This document shows positions 44,731 through 55,645 of a stretch of 63,514 nucleotides of DNA, one piece after another (within the stretch, counting starts at the first letter, position 1; each line of letters begins with the position of its first letter). The DNA comes from Triparma columacea. Lineage: Eukaryota; Sar; Bolidophyceae; Parmales; Triparmaceae. The stretch lies in NCBI GenBank assembly GCA_030267965.1, contig BRYA01000016.1:4101-67614 (forward strand), given 5' to 3'. Under the pieces are notes generated by a model, which had not been told where the DNA came from, did not search any database, and saw only the letters and a program-made list of their open reading frames with translations. The position numbers and the translations under genes are program-made.

Positions 44731-45414
44731 TAATGGGTTGTGTGTGTTGGAATATTTTGAACATAGTTGGTTTTTTCGTTTTATTGTGCCACACTTGTAG
44801 TCAAGCTAGTCGTGGAGTGCCACCTATTTAACTCATAACTCATACCATTCCCCTAGATCCAGGAAACTGACATCAACAAACAAACGCTGTAGACACACAG
44901 GAGAGACATGGAAAAGTTAAATAAAAAAAACGGAAATATTGTGCATTGAAGGCGCAATTTAAATATATTCAATATGCCTATTTTAATATATTGATCATAT
45001 GTTAATACTTATTTGACTTATCATGTTTATTTAATCTAAACAAGAAAATTTAATTTACTTTTATAGTCATCAAAAAATTCAAAAGGTATTTAAAACCTTT
45101 TGAATTAAGTTTTGTACAAAAATAAAACACCGTAATTTCAATTTTGAGTATCAAGCTAAATAGAAAAAAATAATATCGACGCGTCGTTAACGAATTTATT
45201 CTTGTAATTTACAAATATATTAGATTTGTATATGATATTGTAAATCAAAATGAGAATAACAGAATAAAAATGCGCTATTATCATACCCAAACATTATTCC
45301 TGTGTGTTTAAACACTATTTTAGACCTGACGCAGATAAACAAGCTTCGTCCTCGGTCACATGGTGATATAACCCAGCTTCCGTTTCCCATCGCGCGTCTC
45401 CGTTTGGCCTGTCG
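44731..45414. other. Intergenic AT-rich island with hairpin
   Basis: From about 44880 to 45330 the sequence drops to about a quarter G+C (I count 81 of 360 for 44941-45300). A perfect 12-bp inverted repeat (arms 45076-45087 and 45095-45106, 7-base loop) sits in the middle. No gene frame is seen. It could be a centromere or origin element, a promoter region, or a relic of organelle DNA. Confidence 0.7.
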
Positions 45415-46287
45415 ATGTTTTGGTTCCCAATTTTGGGTTGGTTCATGTTCGCTCGTGGTTTCGTCATTCATCCAGGACATCGTTTCGTCTTTGTACGTAA
45501 CCAACTGTCATTATTAAGAACCAACAAAGTGTGTTGCCGACTGTCAACAATAAGCAATAAAGCGTTCCCGTCGAGATTGCAGGATATTGTTGATATCCTC
45601 CCCTCCTCAGGAGGAACCTTGGTAGACTGCGCCTGTGACCACGGCCTTCTGGCTCTCTCCGTGTCAGTCAATCGTTCGTTCAACTACACCTCTGTTGTAT
45701 GCTCTGATGTTTCTTCCAACGCCCTCAAGAATGCGGCTTTGAATCTTCAGCTCTGCGAATCTTCTACATCACCACCAATAATACCTGTCACTTTAATGGA
45801 AGACGACGGATTTACGAGATTTCTCCCCCCCCATCCCTCCTCTCACCCTCCTCCTTACATCGGCGTCGTGTGTGGTGTCGGCGTTCACACCATCTTAGAC
45901 ATTCTTCAACCCGTTACAAAAGTGCCCCATCATGACTTTAGTCATCTCCTATTCTCCCCGACGAATACAAAACCTTCCAACCTAATCAAGCTTCTTTCCC
46001 ACCCTCTTCTACCCCCCGAGTCACTTGAGAACGTTATAGTCAGGCATGCGCGAGGACGATTCTATTTTGCCATTCGTTATAATTTGGCAGACTCCCTCCC
46101 CGCCCCCCCTCCCTCCTCTTCCCTCTCCTCCGCCCCCCCTCCCTCCTCCACCATAGACGTAGTTTCCAACATTCTCAAACCCGCTCTTGAGCCAAACTCC
46201 ACAGTACCATTTCAAGACTATCAGAAATTTCATCACGAATGGACGACCAAAGACGAGCATAAAAAGAAGAAAAAGGAAAGGGACTGA
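45415..46287 (+). CDS. TrmK-like tRNA (adenine-N1) methyltransferase family protein
   Basis: Single exon, 290 residues. The first 50 residues have hydrophobic then basic/Ser content (LLRTNKVCCRLSTISNKAFP) and may be an organelle-targeting peptide. The Rossmann core opens with LVDCACDHGLLALSV, matching the D-x-G-x-D-H-x-x-L motif I of TrmK (glycine replaced by Ala). VVCSDVSSNALKNAALNLQ is motif II, DDGFTRFL and GVVCGVGVHTILDILQP correspond to the later GMGG-x-L-I-x-x-I-L region, and the tail ENVIVRHARGRFYFAIRYN matches the family's E-x-G-x-x-Y strand. Bacterial TrmK methylates A22 of tRNA with SAM. The GMGG motif reads GVGV here, so activity is not assured. A Pro/Ser insert and a Lys-rich end are local additions. 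Confidence 0.75.
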   Translation: MFWFPILGWFMFARGFVIHPGHRFVFVRNQLSLLRTNKVCCRLSTISNKAFPSRLQDIVDILPSSGGTLVDCACDHGLLALSVSVNRSFNYTSVVCSDVSSNALKNAALNLQLCESSTSPPIIPVTLMEDDGFTRFLPPHPSSHPPPYIGVVCGVGVHTILDILQPVTKVPHHDFSHLLFSPTNTKPSNLIKLLSHPLLPPESLENVIVRHARGRFYFAIRYNLADSLPAPPPSSSLSSAPPPSSTIDVVSNILKPALEPNSTVPFQDYQKFHHEWTTKDEHKKKKKERD

Positions 46288-46422
46288 TGATATCGTTTTT
46301 TCAAAAAGTTGCTAATATTGCTTGATTGATTCCTCCATCCATCCTCCTCGTTTGTTCGTTTGTTCCACCTGTATCATTTGTTTTCCTTTCCTTTCCTTTC
46401 CACCTCCTTACCCTCCTCCTCC

Positions 46423-49400
46423 TCACCTCGAAGCTCTAGGAACGAAGGATACAGCCTCTGGCTTGAGTGAAGGGCGGTTCCCCCCCCCCACGCCAACATT
46501 CCCTACCTCCGCAGCGAGCCCATTAACGCCTGCGCTTGCGACTCCTGAATAGGAGTTCCTGGCGCTCCGGTTCCCTCCTCCACCTCCACCTCCTGCTCCG
46601 TCCGTGCTCAGCTGCCGTTGCTGCTGCCTCATGAGCATCGCAGCTTCCCTGCTGGGCACGTCGCTGCTGCTGTCCATCCCCCCCCCTCTCTTTCGCCTTG
46701 TCTTCTTTTTTGTCTTGGTTCCCAAAAAAGCAGTGTCCCCGTTGGAGATCTTTTGTTGTTCCTCGGCCGTGAAGCCGCTTCTCAGGTACACGTGAGGGTT
46801 AAATGGGTGGTCCTGACTTATGAGGAAAACTCCCGGGTAGTGTTCTAGAAATTTCTTCAGCCCCCCAAAGCTCTCCTTGAGCACAGCCGACAGGCTCGGG
46901 TTTGCTGTAGCCTCCTGCAACATCTTTCCAATCTCACCCACCGGCATGGGACCCTTCTCCTCCAACACGACCTCGGAGAGAGTTTTGAGGGCGCTCTCTG
47001 TGATTTCCCGCTCCAACAGGAACGAGCAAAATTTCAGCTCCTCCATAAGGTTCTGCAGCGCTCCGTCCATGACATCCCCGCTCATGATCACGCCGAGTTC
47101 TTCCGAGTCCCTCTCGGACAGCCTCTCACCGGTCCCCCTCCGCCCATCATCAACGTTACTCGGACTGTTACTCCCTCCTGCCGTGCCGATGTCTGGCCTC
47201 CAACCTTGGCCGAACCTGTGATGATGAGTGCAGCGGATCGCGACAATTTGTTAGATGTACTTCAAACCTTTTCGCAGCTCGCCGCTCCTCGCCTTCCACT
47301 CCTCCTTACCTACTCCAGCTGTTGCTGAAGAAGTTGTCGAACAGCGCGACACTTGTGCTGAATCCTCCGCCCGCCCCACCCCCTTGATCCCTCTCCAACT
47401 CCTTCTCAAGATGCGAGAGAACTGGTTGCAAATTCTTGGCCCCGGCCTGTATAACTTGGCTGAATCGTGACGCGCGCCTGCTCGACAGTTTATTGTGCAC
47501 CAAGTTTTCTCCCGGATCGAGCGGATTTTGGATGTTCATGTTTCCGACGAGGAACATTCGCGCTCTGAGCTTAGGGTCAAAGCTCTCTCCCCCCCCCCCT
47601 CTATCTCCTCCCCCTGAAGGAGAAAGTTGCGGACCGTTGCCGTCCACGGAATGGTGCACGGACGCTGTCGAGGCAGTCCTCTGCGAGGCATTGATCCGAG
47701 ACTGCCCGCACCTCTGCTGGTACCTACTGACCATGTCCTCGGGGATGAGGAGGTCCTCGCTGTCCCCGTCTGTGGGTTCACCCAAAATATTGCCGGCTTT
47801 GTCGATTTCAACGACCCCACGTAATGTTACCCCACTGGTCTCCCAATTCAACTTGGAGTAGATTGAAAAGAACATAGAGAGAACCTGCAAAGGATGGTGC
47901 AACCTCTTGTTGTACTTGTTGATCACTCCAAGCAGCATGGTTGAGAGGGCAAACTCGCTGATGCTGGCGAGCATGCTCGCCCCGGAGAAGGCCCTCGTCT
48001 CGTACAACCACCATGCCTTCAGGAGCAAAATACTCCTCTTGAACAAGTGATTCTTCCCCAACAGCAAGTCGCATTCCTCCAGGAATGCCACCTGGTAAAG
48101 CTCCTCTATGGAGTTTGCCGTCATATCCACGTTAACTCCGTCCATGGTGCACCTGATAGCCCTACTCTCCCCCTCGTTGACAAAGTTGACATTGCTGATT
48201 TTGTGAGCAGAGGCCTCCCCGCCAGCGTCGGGCATACTGCGATTATGCGACGAGCGGAAAGGAATTAGGATCAAGGATCTTAGACAATGGCAAAGCCGAG
48301 GCCTCTGTCGCTTCGCTCCTCGCTCTGCCGCCTCACCTGTTGCTTGTCTTGCACAGCACCTCGTTCACCTTCATGAACCACGTCTGCTCCTGCCCCCGGC
48401 AGAGAAAGGCCGAGACGTGCAACCAGTCGTCTGGAAGGTACGTCTTGAGGGCGTACGTTCCAATGGGAAAACATTGGGCGCCTAGGGTTTGCTTTATGTG
48501 TCGTGAAGTGTATTTTACCACGCGCTTTCTGTGCAGGATGGCCTCCGGGGATGGCCTGAGGATCTGCGGCGGGCGGAGCATTAGAGCATTAGTGGATAAG
48601 TGATATTTTAAGCGCCCCTCCGCCGCAACATCGTTGTTGTAGTGATGTCTTGATTTCACTTCTTATTGTCCGTTCTCACCTCAATTAGCTCCTCCGTCCT
48701 CCTATCCACGGGTGTTATCTGCTGATTCTGCGGAACAAGGCTCCCTGGAAGTATGTCGCTCGGCTGAGAGTTAGGCGGGCTCGACACGAACGCCAAGCCC
48801 CTCGAGTTGTCCCCGCCCCAAGGGTTCGAGGGTGCCGTAGTTGAATTGGCCCTGGAATTCGACGGATGCTTCGCGAAGGAGGGGGAAGGAGGCGTGGAGG
48901 GGGACAGCAAGTCGTTCAAAATTGAGACGCCGGCCGGGCCGTGGGTATTATCGAAGGAGTTAGTGTTGGTTCTGCGGCCTAAGCTGTTACCGTCCTCGCT
49001 GCTGTGCCTCCTCATTAGGTGCAGCTCCTTGACCGCGTTCGTGGGAATTGTGACCGAAGCTGTGGAGCGCTTGAACTGGTACGGTTGGTCTGGGGGGTTG
49101 CCCCCCAGGCCCATCCTGTTCCCGCTCAGCATGTTGTCCCCGACGGAGAGTGAGCGGCCGGGCTGGAATAGGGCGGTCTGGAGGGAGCTCGGCATTGTGT
49201 TTGTGTTCCGGAATAGGAACGAGGGGTTGGAGTTGTCCGAGAGGGTGAAGGAAGGGTCGCCGCCCTGCTCAATGGACGCGGAGGAAGCCCGGGGCGGATG
49301 TGTCGTATGTTTTGGGGGGGAAGGGAGTGGGTTGTTGTTTGCATTTGACGAAACGAGGGCGGCAGCAGCAGCTCCAGCTGCAGCGGCGTAAGAGGGGGCC

Positions 49401-50547
49401 GCCACAGAAGGCTGATTGCCTTGTAGAGTCTGGGGGGAGAAGTTTCTGCGGCCAGCGAGGCAAGTACGGGGTGGGATGGGTTGCGTTAAAGGATTAATTG
49501 AGGGTGAGACGATATATCATCGCCGCTGCGGTGCCTGCCTGGATTATAGTTCCCTTCTCACCTGTCGTCTCCCCCGCTATAGCTGCTGTCCTCCGAGAAC
49601 CTCATACCCGCGCCCCCGCTCTCAAGCGCTTCTATCCGCTGCTGCAACATGTCAATCATTCTAGTCTGCCCGACGGCGAGCTGCTCCGTCAGCTCCCTAG
49701 ACTGCTGTAGCTCCCGGTACATGTAAGTGAGCTGCAGCACCTTGGACTCCAGGGAAAAGCACTTCATCTGGATAGAGAGGGTGCCGTCGTGGTCCAAAAA
49801 ATCCACGATCTTACGCGTCGAACCTGCGACGACCGAAGGATTACGTGCATTAGTGCTAAGAATTGTCGTCTTACTTCGGTCCTTGTCATTCATTCTCACC
49901 TGTCATCTGCTGGTTGAAAATCATGGACTCTCCGATGAGTTTCTGCAGGTATTCCTGCAGCTGCACGATCCTCGACTCCACGGTGGACCGGTCTGTCGAG
50001 GACATGGGAAAGATCTTCTTGGCAGGGAGTTTGGGGAGGGAGATGGAAGAGGACGATGGCAGCTTAGACACGGCGTCTAGAATTGCCTGATTCAACACGT
50101 CGAACTCCTTGTACCTTCTCAAGACTGTCCAACTTTTGAGAGATGTCGTCACCTCAATATGGTAAACAGTGTACTTGGACGAACCTGTCGGGGCGGAAAG
50201 GGTCGCAAGGTTAGAGTGAAAAACAGCCCTTTGGCCAAGCCTCTCCCATGCCAAGTCCCTTGGCTTCCAATTCCAGCACCACCCCAGACCCGTTACTCAC
50301 CTCCCTCCTCACTGGCCCTTACAATCTCAATCTGAAGAGGTGGATTCTCGGGGGAATTTATTGAATTAGGATTATCTGACGACATAGAATCTAACCGCTG
50401 ACTTGGCACCTGCTGTGGTAATCCCCACCCATTGTTCGAGGCTGAGTGCGAGGCTAGAGGAGGGGAGAACCCAGGGGGGGCGGAGAACGTGCCTTCTGCG
50501 GGGTGATCGACTCTCGATGAGCTTTGTTGGTGTGAAGGTGAGAACAT
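46423..50547 (-). CDS. PX-domain protein with degenerate nucleotidyltransferase and PAP/OAS1 domains
   Basis: Seven reverse exons (50301-50547, 49900-50184, 49562-49823, 48680-49445, 48337-48563, 47310-48236, 46423-47215) join in frame to 1168 residues. Residues about 83-178 form a PX domain (YTVYHIEV; VLRRYKEFDVLNQAIL; LPKLPAKKIFPM), normally phosphoinositide-binding. About 185-260 is a coiled coil and about 265-520 is Ser/Pro-rich. About 521-596 is a nucleotidyltransferase fold: FPIGTYALKTYLPDDWLHV aligns with the G-S..LKTYLPDGDIDL motif, but both catalytic aspartates are replaced (Trp and His). About 596-905 is the PAP/OAS1 substrate-binding domain (LFKRSILLLKAWWLYETR; SISEFALSTMLLGVI; NPLDPGENL). 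It is probably catalytically dead and acts at membranes. Confidence 0.82.
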
Positions 50548-50820
50548 CGACGAGGACGACGTATCTCTGTAAGAGGTGGTGAGGGGGGCTACTAGTAGGA
50601 AACCTCAACGGACGTGAAATGGGGATTACAATGAAAACAAGGGGAGCCTGAAAATAATACACTTGCATTTGAGGAGAGAATGCATAATGCCCCTTCAAAC
50701 TGATCAATAGGGGGCGTAGCGTAGGGAATTTTCGCTCTTCAGATCGTAGTAGTGTGCTATGAGACTGTAGGTTGTTGCGTGATGAAAAAAAGATATCGTT
50801 GCACTTTCTTTCACACATTC

Positions 50821-52624
50821 TCAGACATTAGCAGCCACAATACTCGTATCCCTCCCCCTATCGCCCTCGTCTTCATCCACCCTCAGTAGTCTCGAGTCGT
50901 CCCCTCCCCCCCCCCCCCCGTGAATGTACTTGCTGTTACACTTCTCCTCGCTCAGTCTCCCTATGAACACCATGCTCAGCAAGAAAAACGCGCTCCCTAG
51001 CAGCCAGAACGCCCCGTGCACCGTCGAGTCCGCAGTCGCCGCGTAGAAACCCCTCATCAGCAGCGGCCCCGTCGCCGCCGCTAGGCTCTTCACCGAGAAG
51101 AGCGCCCCCTGCACTTGTCCCTGTTCCTGTGGCCCCGCATTGTTGCTCTTGATGGCGCTGACGGTCGGGAAGGAGAAGAGTGTGAAGCACACCAGGGAAC
51201 CCGCCATAAACACCATGGCCTTGTCCTCTGCCAGCGCGTACATCGCGCAGTGCACGGCCCCGGCGAGGGAGGAGAACATTAGGAGCCTGCGCTCGCCGAA
51301 GATACGGATGAGGGGACGGAGGAGACCGGCCTGGGCTATTATTCCGGTCAACCCCAATATAACCATCAGCGCGGCTAAATCGGTGTCTGTGAAGCAAAGG
51401 GGCGGGTCGGTCAGGTAGTAGAATAGGAGGGATTGGGTTGACTCATTTGCCATCGTGGTGAGGAAGATAACGAGAGTTAGGGTTTTGAAGAGACGGCTAC
51501 GGAAGAGGATAGAAATGGACCGGAAAGGTGCGCTTAAACGTGAGAGGAAGGTGTCAGGAGTGCCTAAAGTTCGGTTGGGAGCGGGGGCGTTAATTGATGA
51601 AATGTGGTATTTGATGGGGGTGTGTTTGCAGCAAAGTTCGTTTCACAACCTCACCTTCTTGTCTCTGCTCTTTCTGAAGCTTCGCCTGGAACGCGGCGGC
51701 CGGCGTCAAGCTCTCCTTTAGTCCCACCGCCGCGTACACCGGTACCACCACCCCGACAATGAGGTATGAAAGACCGGCTGTGGCCACATCCGAGGTTATC
51801 AGGCTGTTCACTACCAGAGGGGCCATGGAAACACCGGCGAAGAAGATAGCAAGGATTATGCCGACAGCGACGGCACGTCCTGGGCCGGCCGGTAAAACGT
51901 CAGCTGTGCACGTAATGACCAGCGTTAGAAAGTTGACAAGTCCAGTTACGGCGTTGAGGAGGTAGTAAATGTAGGGGAGGGCGGCCAGGGTGGAAAATTG
52001 AGCAGGGGTGGGGGAGGGCATGTCTTGGATTCTGTGAAGGTAAAAGAGGATGACAAAGTAAGCGAGGTTTGGGAGGGACTGGATGATGAAAGCCATGATT
52101 AAGACGGGCTTTCGGCCCCGGACATCAGACAACTCTCCCAAAAGACCGGCGGAGAAGAAGGTGAGGAGGTTCTTCACAGCGTCCGAAACCGCATTAACGT
52201 CCTGTGCGTGATCGCTAGCGTCACCGCAAGGATCGAAACCCTGCTTGGCTGAGTTGAGGCAGGTGTCTTGGTCACGGTTCACGCAGGATATGGAGGAGTT
52301 GGAGTTCTTGGATATGGCGAAGGAAGTGGAAATACGGGTTGGGACGGTGGCAAGCGTCATTCCCATGCCCAAGGCAATGAGGAGGATGAGGAAGAAAAAG
52401 GGGAACATTGGTTTGAGGGATGGGAGCTCTGAGGGGGTGGAGGGCGAGGTGGAGGACGAGGCGTTCTTAGAGTTTGAGTTGTCGTTGGCATTTAGGAGGG
52501 TATCATTGTTGAGGGTGTGGTCGTTTGAGGTGCCCAAGAGGGGAGACTGAAGGTTTTCAGAAGAGGTTTTGATGGGCGTAGAGGTAAGTGGAGAGTTTGG
52601 TATGTGTTCCTGTAGAGGGGACAT
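50821..52624 (-). CDS. Major facilitator superfamily transporter
   Basis: Two reverse exons, 51655-52624 and 50821-51563, join in phase 1 to give 570 residues. About twelve TM segments are spread over the two exons. Residues 1-70 are polar and disordered. TM1 is PMFPFFFLILLIALGMGMTL. The loop 2-3 motif GELSDVRGRKPVLIM is the MFS signature, and FGERRLLMF is its second-half echo. The overall pattern resembles the tetracycline/HIAT1 (MFSD14) branch, but the substrate cannot be told. A Gly run coded by 14 C (50906-50919) lies in the cytoplasmic tail. Upstream of the start is a 55-bp tandem duplication. Confidence 0.88.
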
Positions 52625-52633
52625 CGTTGATGT

Positions 52634-52746
52634 AAGGGTTAATGAGGGAGAGAATTGAAGAGAATTGAAGGGATCGAGTAGATTGTACTGCTAAGGGTTA
52701 ATGAGGGAGAGAATTGAAGAGAATGAAGGTATCGAGTAGATTGTAC
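52634..52746. repeat. Tandem duplication of about 55 bp upstream of MFS gene
   Basis: Copies at 52634-52688 and 52693-52746 differ by a few bases; both begin AAGGGTTAATGAGGG and end GAGTAGATTGTAC. They lie 10-120 bp upstream of the MFS start codon, so they fall in the leader or promoter. Confidence 0.9.
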
Positions 52747-53167
52747 GACGAGTCTAAAATGTTAGATAGCGTCAATATTTTGGGTAGCTTAATATGGGAT
52801 TTTGCGTAGCGTATTGTTGGATTTGGCTATAAGCTTTTTAATGAGTAAATCTATCGTCCTGAAAGTTGATTTAAGGGTGAGTCACAAAAGAGCAAAACAA
52901 GGAAGAAAATTCGAGGAAAAAGAGAGAAACAGGAGGAAGGGTGTTTGTTGACTTTTGGAGCCCATTTCCACACCAAATTGTACGTATCACTAGATATTAT
53001 TTAAATCAAAACAATCAGAATATATAAATTAAGACTAACGCGTCAACAAAAACTCCAAAACTTGTCCAAATCTCACACAAAATCTTCCTCTATCTCCGCC
53101 CCACCGCAGTCAACAAATCTCCATTTTTAGCCTATTTCTTACACCTACACAACAGTAACACTGAACT
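52747..53167. other. Divergent intergenic region
   Basis: About 420 bp, moderately AT-rich, without a gene frame. It separates the MFS transporter (-) from NDUFA13 (+) and must hold both promoters together with the duplication next to it. No clear motif is seen. Confidence 0.5.
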
Positions 53168-53756
53168 ATGGGCGGTCCAACTAAATTCGGTGGCGCCAAG
53201 GTCGTCGGATTGACAAGCAAGCAAGAAATGCCCCCCCCAGGAGGCTACCCCAAGGTGCGTTCGTTGGAGACCTCTAACAATAAATGGGAAGGAGGGGCTT
53301 AACAGACAATTGATGGGACGATTTATGAAACTATTCATATGTGTATGGACTAGGAACCTCATTTATCACCGTCTGACCCTTTTCCACCCCCAAAATGTCC
53401 CCCTACACCTTCTTCCCCCCCTCCTTCCCTTCCAGGTCAAGTCCGCCCGCTACCTCCCCAATCGCGGTCCCTCCGGCGCCGCCCTCTGGCTCGGTTCCGC
53501 CTTCGTTGTTGGCGTCGGTTTCTACATGACAGGTCAGGAGAACCTCCGTAGGAACGCCGACAAGCTCGAGAAGCGCGCTGCCCGCTTGTCCCTCTACCCC
53601 TTCCTCCAAGCCGAGGAGGACCTCAAGTTCCTGGAGAGGGAGAAGAGCCTACTCGAGGAGGAGGCTGACCTAATGAAGGGGAAGAAGGGGTGGGTGGTAG
53701 GGGACACCATCTGGAATAGGAAGGGGGTCTGGACGCCTCCTACTAACGGGGTGTGA
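53168..53756 (+). CDS. NDUFA13: NADH dehydrogenase (complex I) subunit NDUFA13/GRIM-19
   Basis: Two exons, 53168-53254 and 53436-53756, give 135 residues, close to the family size of about 140. The N-terminus KQEMPPPGGYPKVKSARYLPNRGPSG matches the invariant MPPPGGY...NLPRRGPSG of GRIM-19. One TM helix follows (AALWLGSAFVVGVGFYMTG), then a helical region with LYPFLQAEEDLKFLER, EEADLMKGKKGWVVGDTIW and VWTPPTNGV, all in family order. The protein is a supernumerary membrane-arm subunit of mitochondrial complex I. The intron (181 bp, GTGCGT donor) falls just after PPPGGYPK. It converges with the SPOUT1 gene, 150 bp between stops. Confidence 0.95.
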
Positions 53757-53906
53757 GTTGGAGGGGAGGTTCAAAATACAAAGCAGGGGGGGGGTTGAGG
53801 GAGGAGAGATAGCAAAGAGGGAGTGGGTAGAGGGTGCTTTCCCCGATAACAAACGTCTTCTTCAGAATAAACAAACTCTCTTCTTCTTCTTCCTCTTCCC
53901 CAGCCT

Positions 53907-55645
53907 TCATTCGTCACCACCATCCTCTTCTTCCTCCTCCTCTTCGCTGCTGATCTCCTCATCTGAGAAGTCGATCTTCTCCCTCTCCTTCTTCTCCTCC
54001 TTCACCACCTTTCCCCCCTCTTTCATCCCCCCCCCCCCCCCCTCGTTGAGCCTCCTCGTGTTGTTAACCATCGCCCCCCTAAGCCTCGCCATGGTGGCGA
54101 TCACGGCCTCCTCGGTCCTGACCGTCCTGCTTCCCTGATACTCGACCGTGTTGACGAAAACGTCAAAAAGCTCCTCCCCACACCTGTCCCCCGAGGTGAG
54201 TGGGAAGTCCTCGTCGTCGTCCACGTGGCTCTCGATCCCGTGCACCCCCCCGAACACCACGATGCAGTGCCTGTAGGGCTCACTCCCAAGGACGCCCCCC
54301 CTCCTCCCCCCCTCCTGCCCCTTCCCCTTGAACAGCACTTCGTCGACCCCCACCCCTCTCTCGCTCGTCCCAACCTTCATATCGTATTTCCACTCCCCTC
54401 CCTCAAGCACCCCCTTAAGCCCTCCCCTGACCGCCCTCACGTCATACCCCCAGTAAAGCCCTTCCTCCTCCCTCGGCACCGAGCGGGGCACGTACTTACC
54501 CTTCACGGGACGGGCGGTGTAGGAAGGGATTTCAACAGTGACGCGGTTACCGGGGGGGACGGGAATGTCAAGCTCGACGTCGAGACCTATCCCACAGTTA
54601 ACGCGCGTCTAAGAGAGAATGGAGAGGGGGGGTGGAGAGGGGGTGGGGGGGGGGGGTTAGGTCTAAAGAAGCCCCGTCAAATTCCCTTTACCACACCACA
54701 CCACACCACACCACACCACACCACACCACACCACACCACACCACACCACACCACACCCACTGCCACAGCACCAAAACTCACCACCTCGCCCTCCTTGTCG
54801 TTCTTCAAGGTGACCCCTTCCCTCCATCTTGACTGCTCCCCCTTCCTCACGTGGTGCGGTGCGTCCGCCGGCGGTAGAAGGCCCACGAACTGCAGGTCGC
54901 TGTGGTTTGGGAAAAGGCTCCTCTTCAGGTACGGCGGTGTCTCTGCGTACTGCAGGAGGCGGACCATGAACTGGAGGGGGTTGCGGTCGAAGTTCGAGGA
55001 GGTGTCGTCGCGGCTGCGGGGGGCGACGTCCTCGTAGACGACGATCTCGTCGACGTTGTAGATGGTGGCGGCGCGGCTGATCTGACCGATTAGGTACGTC
55101 TTGAGCTCCTGCGGATGGGGGAGGTGATGAGTGAGAAAGGGACCGCCTTACTGCAGCACGCTGTCTCACGCACTGTCAAAACACAATCGTTTTCTTCGCC
55201 CCGCTAGGCAATAACCCACCTTCGTCTGCGCGTTGGCAACCACACTAGTAGGGACAGCCATACTAACAGTGTCAAATCTCTTCATCCCAAGGCTGGGCAT
55301 CACGCTCATGACCTTCCCAAACTTTCCGCTCACTCCCCCCCTCCCGCCCTTCCCGATCTTGCCCCTATCGTCGTCGTTCTTCTTCTTCCCCTCAAAGGCC
55401 TTCACTGAGCCTGTTCTATCTACTCCTCCTCCCTTCTTGAAAATTGTAGTCTTCACCTTCGTACCGCTGCTGTTCGACCTGGCGTTCTTCCCAGTCGGAT
55501 TGATGGACTTCTTGTTCCCAGCGTTCATAGTCGGCGACGAACTGTCCGCAGGAGCATCCTTTCTTTTCCGAGGTCTCACCCCCCCTGATTCTTCAATTAA
55601 CTTCTTTTTGGCCAATTTGGCGGCTATTTTAGAGTCACTAGGCAT
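53907..55645 (-). CDS. SPOUT1: SPOUT-domain RNA methyltransferase (SPOUT1/C9orf114 type)
   Basis: Three reverse exons (55220-55645, 54782-55108, 53907-54608) join in phase 0 to 484 residues. A Lys-rich N-terminus leads to RFDTVSMAVPTSVVANAQTK, then ELKTYLIGQISRAATIYNVDE. The middle exon has QYAETPPYLKRSLFPNHSDLQ and GLLPPADAPHHVRKGE. The last has EEEGLYWGYDVRAV, KVGTSERGVG, IVVFGGVHGIE and GSRTVRTEEAVIATMARLR. These are the hallmark blocks of the eukaryotic C9orf114/CENP-32 family, with the C-terminal SPOUT knot that binds SAM. The protein is longer than human (about 376) because of a low-complexity N-terminus and an acidic tail (SSEEEEEEEDGGDE). The second intron may end its 5' exon at GAG or, as chosen, three bases later. 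Confidence 0.93.
54691..54756. repeat. CCACA pentanucleotide microsatellite in intron
   Basis: Thirteen perfect copies of CCACA in the second intron of the SPOUT1-type gene. The number of units is likely to vary between strains. Confidence 0.95.

Noticed and set aside
46288..46422. Possible extra 3' exon of the PX/pseudo-nucleotidyltransferase gene
   Set aside because: The stop TGA overlaps a GTGAGG donor-like sequence, but no good acceptor with an open frame is found before the convergent TrmK-like gene.
50372..50818. Reverse frame of 148 codons upstream of the PX gene
   Set aside because: It overlaps the PX gene's first exon in another frame and has no domain; an additional 5' exon is possible but not shown.
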